From: Victivallaceae bacterium
Lineage (GTDB): Bacteria > Verrucomicrobiota > Lentisphaeria > Victivallales > Victivallaceae
Direction of reading: 5' to 3'
DNA length: 5,050 nucleotides
Assembly (NCBI GenBank): GCA_028698975.1
Contig: JAQVVK010000151.1
Coordinates: forward strand, 1 to 5,050
Below, piece after piece: positions 1 to 5,050 of this stretch; position 1 is the first letter of the stretch; each line of letters starts with the position of its first letter. Position numbers and translations under genes: made by a program. The notes under the pieces were generated by a model. The model was not told the DNA's origin. It was given only the letters and a program-made list of their open reading frames with translations, and searched no databases.

Positions 1-792
1 CGTTTTTCACTTACCGCGACAACCGCGACATCGACGGTCTGGTGGCGGCGGAAACCGCCAAGGCTCCGCTTTTCAACTTCGGCGGCGGACGGCATTCGCC
101 ACACGCTGTGGCGTGTCGATGCGGCGGCGAGCCGGAAGCTGGCCGCGCTCTTTGCCGCCGAGGTGCCGGTGTTTTACATTGCCGACGGCCACCACCGCAG
201 CGCGGCGGCGGCCCGTACTGCGGCGGAGTGCGCGCCCAAAAATCCGGGTCACACCGGCAACGAGGATTACAACTTCTTTCTTACCGTGGCATTTCCGGCC
301 AGCCAGCTGGCGATTCTGCCCTACAACCGGGCGATAAAGTCGCTCAACGGCAACAGTCCGGCTCTTTTCATGGAAAAGATGCGTGAAAACTTTGACATCA
401 CTCCCGCCCGCGACGGCGAGACTTCGAAGCCGGGTGAGTTCAAATTCTATCTTGCACACGCATGGTACCTGGCCAAACCGAAGTTCGACCCGGCCAAGCT
501 CGGAGTGATCGAGCGGCTCGATGTCAGCATTTTGCAGGACAATGTTTTGGCTCCGTTGCTCGGTATTGCCGACCCGCGCACCAGCAAGGCGATCGATTTC
601 ATCGGCGGCATTCGCGGCACCAAAGAACTGGTCAAACTGGTGGATTCCGGCGATTACGCCATCGCGTTTTCGATGTATCCGACCACGGTCGAACAGCTCA
701 TGGCCATTGCCGACGCCGGGGCGATCATGCCGCCGAAATCGACATGGTTTGAGCCGAAATTGCGCGACGGATTGGTCTGCCACGACTTCTAA
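1..792 (+). CDS. DUF1015 family protein, 3' part, with an apparent frameshift near position 81
   Basis: This is the C-terminal part of a DUF1015-family protein; the beginning lies outside the window. The family is widespread in bacteria and has no firmly established biochemical role. From 3 to 80 the matching reading is in frame 3 (FFTYRDNRD, then AAETAKAPLFNF). From 82 to the TAA at 790-792 it is in frame 1: AADGIRHTLWRVD, then the hallmark ADGHHRSAAAA (about 184-216), and the family's closing motif MPPKSTWFEPKLRDGL (about 730-777). Family alignments as I remember them place one residue between the F and the AADG, which points to 2 missing bases at about 80-82. Frame 1 is also open back to position 1, but its residues there do not resemble the family. 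The break could be a real pseudogene mutation or a sequencing/assembly error; the rest is undamaged. An automatic caller may start it late, for example at 163. Family assignment is solid; intactness is unresolved. Confidence 0.85.
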   Translation, partial: RFSLTATTATSTVWWRRKPPRLRFSTSAADGIRHTLWRVDAAASRKLAALFAAEVPVFYIADGHHRSAAAARTAAECAPKNPGHTGNEDYNFFLTVAFPASQLAILPYNRAIKSLNGNSPALFMEKMRENFDITPARDGETSKPGEFKFYLAHAWYLAKPKFDPAKLGVIERLDVSILQDNVLAPLLGIADPRTSKAIDFIGGIRGTKELVKLVDSGDYAIAFSMYPTTVEQLMAIADAGAIMPPKSTWFEPKLRDGLVCHDF

Positions 793-828
793 TGACCCGC
801 TGAACCATTGCTTGCCGCCGAGGGAGGT

Positions 829-849
829 CAGAGGGCTACTCGCCCTCTG
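829..849. repeat. Perfect 8-bp hairpin downstream of the DUF1015 gene
   Basis: CAGAGGGC (829-836) and GCCCTCTG (842-849) are perfect reverse complements around a 5-base loop (TACTC). It lies 37 bp after the DUF1015 stop codon. No T-tract follows on either strand, so it is not a standard Rho-independent terminator, although it could protect or slow the 3' end of the transcript. It sits 9 bp before the first 66-bp repeat copy and may be part of the same repeat unit. Confidence 0.6.
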
Positions 850-857
850 CTACTCCT

Positions 858-923
858 CGCAAGGGCACCGCCCTTGACCTAACGCCGCTATCGCGGCTAC
901 TGGGCATAGCATTGGCATGGCTT
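858..923 (+). repeat. 66-bp direct repeat A, copy 1
   Basis: This stretch matches 1307-1372 at 62 of 66 positions with no gaps. Each copy contains two perfect hairpins: CAAGGGC-acc-GCCCTTG (860-876 here) and GCCGC-4 nt-GCGGC (884-897 here). Three of the four differences fall outside these arms, and the fourth is in the loop of the second hairpin, so both stems are intact in both copies. A conserved, hairpin-bearing, non-coding unit between genes resembles dispersed palindromic (REP/BIME-like) repeats. Whether it recurs elsewhere in the genome cannot be seen here. Confidence 0.85.
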
Positions 924-1013
924 GGAGGGCGGCGGCTTGGCAGAACATTTGCGAGGTAATTCGACAAACAACAGCTTGCCGACTTCTGCGAAGCGGTTGC
1001 CGCCGAGCGCGCA

Positions 1014-1048
1014 GGGGGCGAGCGAGAGAACCGGCGGGCGAAGCCCCC
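1014..1048. repeat. GC-rich inverted repeat in the intergenic region
   Basis: GGGGGC (1014-1019) and GCCCCC (1043-1048) are perfect reverse complements separated by 23 bases. The stretch between them includes a GGCGAGCGA-type sequence like the core of repeat B. The stem is short and its biological meaning is uncertain. It adds to the general hairpin richness of this gap. Confidence 0.4.
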
Positions 1049-1060
1049 GGACGCGAAAAA

Positions 1061-1086
1061 TGTATTTCGATCAAGGCGAGCGAAGC
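1061..1086 (+). repeat. 26-bp direct repeat B, copy 1
   Basis: All 26 bases (TGTATTTCGATCAAGG through CGAGCGAAGC) are identical to 1221-1246. The flanks differ: AAAAA precedes this copy and GATGAT precedes the second. Twenty-six identical bases 160 bp apart in non-coding DNA are not expected by chance. The likely explanation is a repeat family or a local duplication. Confidence 0.85.
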
Positions 1087-1220
1087 GCAGGCCGCTACTA
1101 CCCCTATTCGGCCTTGCCGATTACCAATCAGCCGATAACAGCCCGATGTAGGGGGCGCGGGGAGCGGCTTAACGCCACACGCGATTTATCCCGGTGGCGG
1201 AGCCGGGCATTTACGATGAT

Positions 1221-1246
1221 TGTATTTCGATCAAGGCGAGCGAAGC
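1221..1246 (+). repeat. 26-bp direct repeat B, copy 2
   Basis: Identical to 1061-1086 over 26 bases. This copy is 60 bp upstream of copy 2 of repeat A, with an alternative-pairing hairpin region between them. Copy 1 of B instead follows copy 1 of A, so the order across the gap is A, B, B, A with all copies in the same orientation. Confidence 0.85.
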
Positions 1247-1262
1247 CGCCGCGACGTCACCG

Positions 1263-1301
1263 CTTTCCTTTGCGAACTATCCTTTCACGGGGAAAGGAAA
1301 G
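1263..1301. repeat. Overlapping alternative hairpins between repeats B and A
   Basis: CTTTCCTTT (1263-1271) is perfectly complementary to AAAGGAAAG (1293-1301). Inside it, TCCTTTC (1280-1286) is perfectly complementary to GAAAGGA (1292-1298) with a 5-base loop. The two stems share the same right arm, so they exclude each other. There is no following T-tract. This could be two competing RNA structures, or the trace of a duplicated arm within a palindromic repeat. Confidence 0.6.
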
Positions 1302-1306
1302 TACGG

Positions 1307-1372
1307 CGCAAGGGCACCGCCCTTGACCTAACGCCGCTAGCGCGGCTGCTGGGCAGAGCATTGGCAGGGCTT
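1307..1372 (+). repeat. 66-bp direct repeat A, copy 2
   Basis: Matches 858-923 at 62 of 66 positions without gaps, and both internal hairpins are preserved (CAAGGGC/GCCCTTG at 1309-1325 and GCCGC/GCGGC at 1333-1346). It ends 20 bp before the stop codon of the decarboxylase gene, so a transcript of that gene would run into this structure in antisense orientation. The differences are one A-to-G and three T-to-G changes from copy 1. Confidence 0.85.
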
Positions 1373-1392
1373 GCCTCGGCTCCGCCCCGCGC

Positions 1393-2577
1393 TCACTGCT
1401 GCGGAGTCTGCGGATTTATATAATACACCGGTATCGGCGGAAATCCATTGAACTCCTTCGACGAATAACTCGATGTATAGGCCCCGGTCGTGAGCCAGTA
1501 AACCCGATCCCCTGTCTTAATATATGCCGGCAAAGGATTGCGGAAATACTCATACATCACATCTTGACTGTCGCAAGTCGGCCCGGCAATGATGAAATCT
1601 TCCGTCGGTTCCCCGCGAGCTTCGCAGTAAAGCGGGTACTTGATGCTTTCATCCCAGGTTTCTATCAGCCCGTTAAACTTGCCGGTATCCAAATAAAGCC
1701 ATTTATCAACGCCCATCGACGACTTCTGGCTTATCAATACCACCTCGGAAACCAAAACGCCACTTTCTCCGACCAGCGAACGACCCGGTTCAAGAATGAT
1801 TTCCGGGAAATCATTGCCGAAGTCCTCCTCCAAATAACGCGAGATCTCGTCCGCGTAAGTTGTCATTTCGTTGGTCTTGGATATATAATTGGCCGGGAAC
1901 CCGCCACCCATATTGATGAGCGACAACTTGAGCCCCTCGCCCTCCAGATAGTCGAAAATATAACGGACTTTGGCTATCGCCGAGTCCCACGCGCCAATGT
2001 CGCGCTGCTGCGAACCGACATGGAAACTTATGCCGCACGGCTTCAATCCGAGTTCGCGCGCCAGCATGACCAGATCGATCGCCATATCCGGGTGACAACC
2101 GAATTTCCTCGAAAGCGGCCAGTCGGCGGTTTCCCCGCCCTCGGTGAGGATACGGAAAAATACCCGCGCCCCCGGTGCCTCCTTGGCGATATTGCGTAAG
2201 TCGCCCTCACTGTCTGTCGCAAACAAATTCACCCCCTTGGAGTGAAAATACGCAATGTCCGTCGCCTTCTTTATCGTGTTGCCATAGCTCATGCGAGCCG
2301 GGTCAATTCCCAGCGACAGCACCCGGTCAAGTTCGTAACGCGACGCTATGTCAAAGTTGGAGCCGAGATCTCGCAGCAGCTCAAGGACTTCCACCGCGGG
2401 ATTGGCCTTGACCGCATAATACACCTTGGCAAACGGAAACAGCTCCTTAAGTTCTTCGTATTTGTGTTTGACGATACCGAGATCTACCACCAGAAAGGGC
2501 GTTTCGTGACGCGCGGCTTCGGCTTTGATCCGTTTCCAGTCTTCTTTCGTGTAGTAGTCCAGAACGTCAATCCGCAT
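1393..2577 (-). CDS. Ornithine/lysine decarboxylase, PLP-dependent, fold type III
   Basis: A 394-residue alanine-racemase-fold (group IV) amino-acid decarboxylase. Such enzymes remove the carboxyl group of ornithine and/or lysine, giving putrescine and/or cadaverine in the cytoplasm. Visible family landmarks: Lys57 in YYAVKANP binds PLP as a Schiff base; His186 in FHVGSQ stacks on the cofactor; the glycine loop MGGGFP is at 223-228; EPGRSL at 263-268 contacts the phosphate; YLDTGKFNGLIET at 295-307 forms the substrate-specificity region; CD at 335-336 is the catalytic pair supplied across the dimer; GAYTSSY is at 365-371. Length is normal for bacterial lysine/ornithine decarboxylases and nothing is missing. 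The start is the ATG at 2577, with AAAGG 10-14 bases upstream; a TTG at 2595 would add six residues but is less likely. It stands alone, with no clear promoter (a 4/6 plus 4/6 match at about 2633-2660 is weak). Diaminopimelate decarboxylase is less likely because the ornithine/lysine-type motifs fit better. Confidence 0.93.
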   Translation of the reverse strand: MRIDVLDYYTKEDWKRIKAEAARHETPFLVVDLGIVKHKYEELKELFPFAKVYYAVKANPAVEVLELLRDLGSNFDIASRYELDRVLSLGIDPARMSYGNTIKKATDIAYFHSKGVNLFATDSEGDLRNIAKEAPGARVFFRILTEGGETADWPLSRKFGCHPDMAIDLVMLARELGLKPCGISFHVGSQQRDIGAWDSAIAKVRYIFDYLEGEGLKLSLINMGGGFPANYISKTNEMTTYADEISRYLEEDFGNDFPEIILEPGRSLVGESGVLVSEVVLISQKSSMGVDKWLYLDTGKFNGLIETWDESIKYPLYCEARGEPTEDFIIAGPTCDSQDVMYEYFRNPLPAYIKTGDRVYWLTTGAYTSSYSSKEFNGFPPIPVYYINPQTPQQ

Positions 2578-2722
2578 TTTCCAGACACCTTTCAAATAAA
2601 GTTGACAAACAGATACCTCATTTTCTTTTTAGAGAATAGAAAAGATATACCGCTTTTGAATTATTGCAAACCCTAATCCGAAAAAAAACCTTTTTTTATA
2701 AATGTGTCGCCGCCGCCAAGAT

Positions 2723-2756
2723 AAAAAAAAGACCGGAAACACCTTTGTGTCTCCGG
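2723..2756 (-). terminator. Rho-independent terminator of the RRM gene
   Basis: Read on the minus strand, CCGGAGACAC pairs with GTGTTTCCGG (ten pairs, one of them G-U) around a 4-base loop. TC and then eight T residues (2730 to 2723) follow. It lies 23 bp after the RRM stop codon. On the plus strand the same stem has an A-C mismatch and only five T residues after it, so it is directional but might work weakly the other way. It separates the RRM gene from the decarboxylase, so the two are probably not one operon. Confidence 0.9.
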
Positions 2757-2779
2757 CTTTTTCTGCTCAGCAAAGCAAA

Positions 2780-3073
2780 TTACCAGCGGTTGCCACCCTG
2801 GTTGCCGCCGAAATCACGACGAGGACGTTCCTCGCGGGGACGGGCTTCGTTGACGACAGCCTTGCGGCCACCGATTTCCTGACCGTTCAACGAGTCGATC
2901 GCCTTGCGGGCTTCGTCGTCATTGGCCATTTCGACAAAGCCGAAACCCTTGGAACGGCCGCTCTCACGATCGGTGACGATGCGCGCGGTGGTGACTTCGC
3001 CGAAGGCGGCGAAGGTGTCTTTGAGTTCGTCGCGATCGATGCTGTAGGGCAGATTGCCGACATAGATGTTCAT
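2780..3073 (-). CDS. Small single-RRM RNA-binding protein
   Basis: A 97-residue protein made of one RNA recognition motif and a short basic/glycine tail. RNP2 is IYVGNL (3-8) and RNP1 is KGFGFVEM (42-49); both carry the aromatic residues that stack on RNA bases. The order fits beta-alpha-beta-beta-alpha-beta, and residues 78-97 (Arg-rich, then GGNQGGNRW) resemble the tails of cyanobacterial Rbp-type proteins. In that group such genes are often cold-induced; that is family knowledge, not shown here. The chosen start gives the usual N-terminus MNIYVGNL and has GAAAGGG 11-17 bases upstream. An in-frame ATG at 3121 would add a 16-residue basic segment (MPANPAKRKRRKGPEE). It also has a plausible AGGA site, at 3131-3134, so the start is uncertain. 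The gene has its own strong promoter and terminator, a long leader, and a divergent TPR gene upstream. Confidence 0.93.
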   Translation of the reverse strand: MNIYVGNLPYSIDRDELKDTFAAFGEVTTARIVTDRESGRSKGFGFVEMANDDEARKAIDSLNGQEIGGRKAVVNEARPREERPRRDFGGNQGGNRW

Positions 3074-3342
3074 TTCTTCAGGACCCTTTCTTCTCTTTCT
3101 TTTCGCCGGATTAGCCGGCATTGATTGTTATCCTGCATATTTACCCATTGATTAGTTATGTTGATTAATCTACGCCGCCAACGCGGACCGCCGGGAAACA
3201 TGCAGGATGAAATGCACAGTCGGAGTCTTCGACGTGAGATTTGATAAGCGCGGAATCCGAACGGGTTTCGCGCCCGTTACGAATTTTATAGGTTGGAAGA
3301 ATGCAATCTGACACCAAAAAAAACTGAAAAGATAATAGAACT
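3074..3342 (-). promoter_or_regulatory. Long structured 5' leader of the RRM gene (predicted)
   Basis: If transcription begins about 7 bases after the -10 box, the RRM mRNA carries a leader of about 270 nt. Read on the minus strand it can form three stems. The first is AACGGG/CCCGTT (3278-3273 with 3265-3260, 7-base loop). The second pairs 3208-3192 with 3147-3130: nine perfect pairs (ATCCTGCAT with ATGCAGGAT), a G-U pair, three A-U pairs, a bulged base, three G-C pairs and a final G-U. The third is GCCGG/CCGGC (3119-3115 with 3109-3105). The G-U pairs form only in minus-strand RNA, which supports the orientation. The second stem includes AGGA at 3131-3134, the ribosome binding site for the ATG at 3121. 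CATTGATT occurs twice, at 3119-3126 and 3146-3153. The leader is inferred from sequence only. Confidence 0.55.
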
Positions 3343-3348
3343 ATTTAA

Positions 3349-3376
3349 ATTATAGCAAAAAATTCAAAAAAGTCAA
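3349..3376 (-). promoter_or_regulatory. Sigma70-type promoter of the RRM gene
   Basis: On the minus strand, TTGACT (3376-3371) is followed by a 16-base T-rich spacer and a consensus TATAAT (3354-3349). A TG one base upstream of the -10 box (TGCTATAAT) makes it an extended -10. Surroundings are strongly AT-rich. The likely start of transcription is near 3342. This is the best promoter match I found in the window. Confidence 0.85.
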
Positions 3377-3411
3377 TAGGCGATTGCGAAAAATAATAAG
3401 TTTTTTATGCT

Positions 3412-3455
3412 TTTTCATGAAAATCAACCATTTCTGACGCCTTATGATGCCATAA
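3412..3455. promoter_or_regulatory. Two short palindromes in the divergent promoter region
   Basis: TTTTCATGAAAA (3412-3423) is a perfect 12-bp palindrome. TTATG-ATGC-CATAA (3442-3455) has perfect 5-bp arms. Both lie between the RRM promoter and the TPR gene, the first 36 bp upstream of the RRM -35 box. They could be binding sites for dimeric regulators, but AT-rich DNA produces such palindromes by chance and there is no second copy to compare. No convincing -35/-10 pair for the TPR gene was found between 3380 and 3600. Confidence 0.3.
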
Positions 3456-3562
3456 TCCGTCTTTTTTGCAAAATATATCATATTATGGGGTGAATCGACT
3501 TGAAAAAAAGTTTCACACAGTGTAGTTTATCGGTAAAACGGTGTTTTTTTGCCGGCGCAACG

Positions 3563-3599
3563 GAGTTTTCCGGAGCCGGTGTGTCGACTTGGAAAACTC
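3563..3599 (+). promoter_or_regulatory. Inverted repeat just upstream of the TPR gene start
   Basis: GAGTTTTCC (3563-3571) and GGAAAACTC (3591-3599) are perfect reverse complements, with a 19-base loop that could add two G-U pairs. The right arm ends 11 bases before the ATG at 3611, directly next to a GGGG that is the only ribosome-binding-like sequence for that start. It may be an mRNA hairpin influencing initiation or an operator. If the gene instead starts at the TTG at 3500, this lies within coding sequence. Confidence 0.5.
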
Positions 3600-3610
3600 G
3601 GGGCTGCAGA

Positions 3611-5008
3611 ATGGAACGCAAAAAATTGAATCAGGTGTCGATCTCGGTGCGCGAAAGCTATAACCGGGTCGCAAAATCAACCGCATCGGTCGATGTCGAT
3701 TCGGCTGTTGACATGATGAAGGATATTGTCAAACTTTATCCCGACCTCGGCCCGGCACGCGACCGGCTGCGCGAGCTGGAGCGGCATAAATCGCTCACAC
3801 AAAGCGCATTAAGCAAGATAATCGCCGTGATCGGATCGGTTTTTATGCTGCCTGTCATACGCATTGTCATGAGCAAAAACCCGGTCAAAGCCATGGCCAT
3901 GTGCGAAGACCAGCTGGCCAAGTCCCTTGACAACCCGATGATGCTTAACACCCTGGCCGACGCCGGCCGGGCCGCCGACGCCCCGTTTGTCACCGCCGAA
4001 GCTCTGCGCGTGATCTTTGACCTGCACCCGGCCAACGAAGTCAACGCCCGCAAGCTGGTCGAGGCGTTGCAGTCTAATAATCAGGCGCGCGAGGCACTCA
4101 AGGTGTTCAGCGAGCTGGCCGCCCGTCACCCCAGAGATCTGGAAATGCAGGCCGAGCTGCGATCCATCATGGCCCTTGCCAGCATGGAGCGCGGCAAATG
4201 GGAGGAAGAGGGTTCTTCCCAGCAAAAAGCCAACGACAAAGACGCCCAGGTGGCGCAGCAGTTGATGGACGGCACCATTCATGACGCCGACCAAGCCCAC
4301 ACCCTGATCGAGAAATTCACCGCCGACCTTGCGGCCAACGACTCGGTCGATATCCGCCGGAAACTGGCCGAAGCCTATCTGGTGGCCAAGGATTACGACT
4401 CCGCCATACGCGAAATGAAAATGGTGGCCAAAAAGATCGGCGCACTCGACCCGATGCTCGATAAGAGTATTGAACGCGCCTATATCGCCCAGATCAATCA
4501 GGCCGTCGACGAGCTTAAAAACAACCCGGCCGCCTACGATAAACCGGAGGAACAGATCGCGGCGTTGACCGCCCAGCGTGAAGATTACCGGTTGCATCGC
4601 GCCCAAGTGCGCGTCGACACCTATCCCAACGACGCGCTGCTTCACTTTGACCTCGGCGAGATCTATTTCGAACGCGGCAACGTCGACGGCGCGCTGGTCG
4701 AATATCAGCAGGCCATGCGCAGTCCGCAGAAACGTACCGCCTGTCTGCTCAAGCTGGGCCGTTGTTTCGAAGCCAAGGGGCAGTACGACATCGCGGTCGA
4801 ACAGTATCAGGCGGCCATGAAAGACATGATCGCCGGCACCGACCAGCGGCTGGAAACCGTTTACTACCTCGGCAACACCTACGAGAAGGCCGGCGACATG
4901 GCCAAGGCGATCGACTGCTACAAAGACATCTATCAGAGCCGCGCCGGTTATCGCGACGTCGCCAAACGCATCAACGATTATTACAGCAAACACGCTGCGC
5001 AGATTTAA
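3611..5008 (+). CDS. TPR-repeat protein with one hydrophobic segment
   Basis: A 465-residue protein of unknown specific function. Residues 66-88 (SALSKIIAVIGSVFMLPVIRIV and onward) are hydrophobic and could insert in or lie on the membrane; no signal peptide precedes them. The clearest tetratricopeptide repeats are C-terminal: about 340-373 (LLHFDLGEIYFERGNVDGAL), 374-407 (LLKLGRCFEAKGQYDIAVEQ) and 412-445 (TVYYLGNTYEKAGDMAKAID). The helical stretches at 110-175 and 245-275 look like degenerate repeats. A charged, glutamine-rich linker lies at about 193-218. TPR arrays bind other proteins, so an adaptor or scaffold role is inferred. The ATG at 3611 gives MERKKLNQVS. A TTG at 3500, with GGGGTG 7 bases upstream, would add 37 residues that look non-coding (Cys-rich, low similarity in style) and would read through the hairpin at 3563-3599. 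No terminator follows, and the next gene starts 36 bp later, suggesting an operon. Confidence 0.88.
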   Translation: MERKKLNQVSISVRESYNRVAKSTASVDVDSAVDMMKDIVKLYPDLGPARDRLRELERHKSLTQSALSKIIAVIGSVFMLPVIRIVMSKNPVKAMAMCEDQLAKSLDNPMMLNTLADAGRAADAPFVTAEALRVIFDLHPANEVNARKLVEALQSNNQAREALKVFSELAARHPRDLEMQAELRSIMALASMERGKWEEEGSSQQKANDKDAQVAQQLMDGTIHDADQAHTLIEKFTADLAANDSVDIRRKLAEAYLVAKDYDSAIREMKMVAKKIGALDPMLDKSIERAYIAQINQAVDELKNNPAAYDKPEEQIAALTAQREDYRLHRAQVRVDTYPNDALLHFDLGEIYFERGNVDGALVEYQQAMRSPQKRTACLLKLGRCFEAKGQYDIAVEQYQAAMKDMIAGTDQRLETVYYLGNTYEKAGDMAKAIDCYKDIYQSRAGYRDVAKRINDYYSKHAAQI

Positions 5009-5044
5009 TTCATTGTAAAAAATTTCGCTTGGAAAGGATGAAAA

Positions 5045-5050
5045 ATGGCC
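5045..5050 (+). CDS. Start of the next plus-strand gene (two codons only)
   Basis: ATG GCC at the very end of the window is preceded by AAAGGA (5033-5038) at a spacing of 6 bases, a good ribosome binding site. It begins 36 bp after the TPR stop codon with no terminator between. The product cannot be judged. An ATG at 5038, in a different frame, overlaps the binding site and is a poorer choice. Confidence 0.55.

Noticed and set aside
73..783. A 236-codon open frame on the minus strand over the DUF1015 gene
   Set aside because: It is antisense to recognisable DUF1015 motifs, Arg-rich, and without family features.
922..1326. Open frames of 73-134 codons across the repeat region, including one at 1220-1423
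   Set aside because: They run through repeats A and B in different frames, are very rich in Arg, Pro and Ser, and have no ribosome binding site or domain. They are translations of non-coding repeat DNA.
829..1372. CRISPR array in the repeat-rich gap
   Set aside because: Only two copies of each repeat, with unequal lengths and spacings, and no cas-like gene nearby.
1564..2199. A 211-codon open frame on the plus strand inside the decarboxylase gene
   Set aside because: Antisense shadow of a gene whose catalytic motifs are all present on the other strand.
2602..2607. A consensus TTGACA on the plus strand
   Set aside because: There is no -10 box at 16-18 bases (only T-rich sequence), and it would point into the 3' end of a minus-strand gene.
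2682..2697. A run of A residues, CC, then seven T residues, forming an A/T inverted repeat
   Set aside because: The stem would be all A-T with a 2-base loop, too weak for a terminator, and no gene end is close enough. A better terminator lies at 2723-2756.
3809..4993. A 394-codon open frame on the minus strand, antisense to the TPR gene
   Set aside because: The plus-strand frame has clear TPR motifs. The antisense product is a Val/Gly/His/Phe-rich sequence typical of the reverse complement of a GC-rich gene, with no recognisable domain.

Overview
The window has about 55% GC in its genes and AT-rich gaps between the right-hand ones. It looks like ordinary bacterial chromosome: there is no tRNA, rRNA, transposase, phage gene or CRISPR array. 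The mix of a DUF1015 protein, a fold-III ornithine/lysine decarboxylase, a small single-RRM RNA-binding protein and a TPR protein with one hydrophobic segment would suit a PVC-group bacterium such as Lentisphaerae. That is an impression from protein style, not a demonstrated assignment.

Layout. (1) Positions 1-792, plus strand: the 3' part of a DUF1015 gene, cut by the window edge and carrying an apparent 2-base loss near position 81. (2) Positions 793-1392: a roughly 600-bp gap between convergent genes with no credible gene. It holds two copies of a 66-bp repeat, two copies of a 26-bp repeat and several perfect short hairpins. (3) Positions 1393-2577, minus strand: an intact PLP-dependent ornithine/lysine decarboxylase. 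(4) Positions 2578-2779: an AT-rich gap containing the Rho-independent terminator of the next gene. (5) Positions 2780-3073, minus strand: an RRM RNA-binding protein. It has a very good sigma70-type promoter at 3349-3376, so its predicted 5' leader is about 270 nt. That leader can fold a long stem that covers the ribosome binding site of an alternative upstream start. (6) Positions 3074-3610: the divergent regulatory region. (7) Positions 3611-5008, plus strand: a TPR protein with one hydrophobic segment. (8) From 5045: the first two codons of a further plus-strand gene, 36 bp after the TPR gene and probably co-transcribed with it.

The genes do not form one pathway. The decarboxylase makes polyamines, the RRM protein binds RNA, and the TPR protein is probably a scaffold. 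No previously undescribed multi-gene system is visible. The two things most worth following are the structured leader of the RRM gene and the repeat cluster between the convergent genes.
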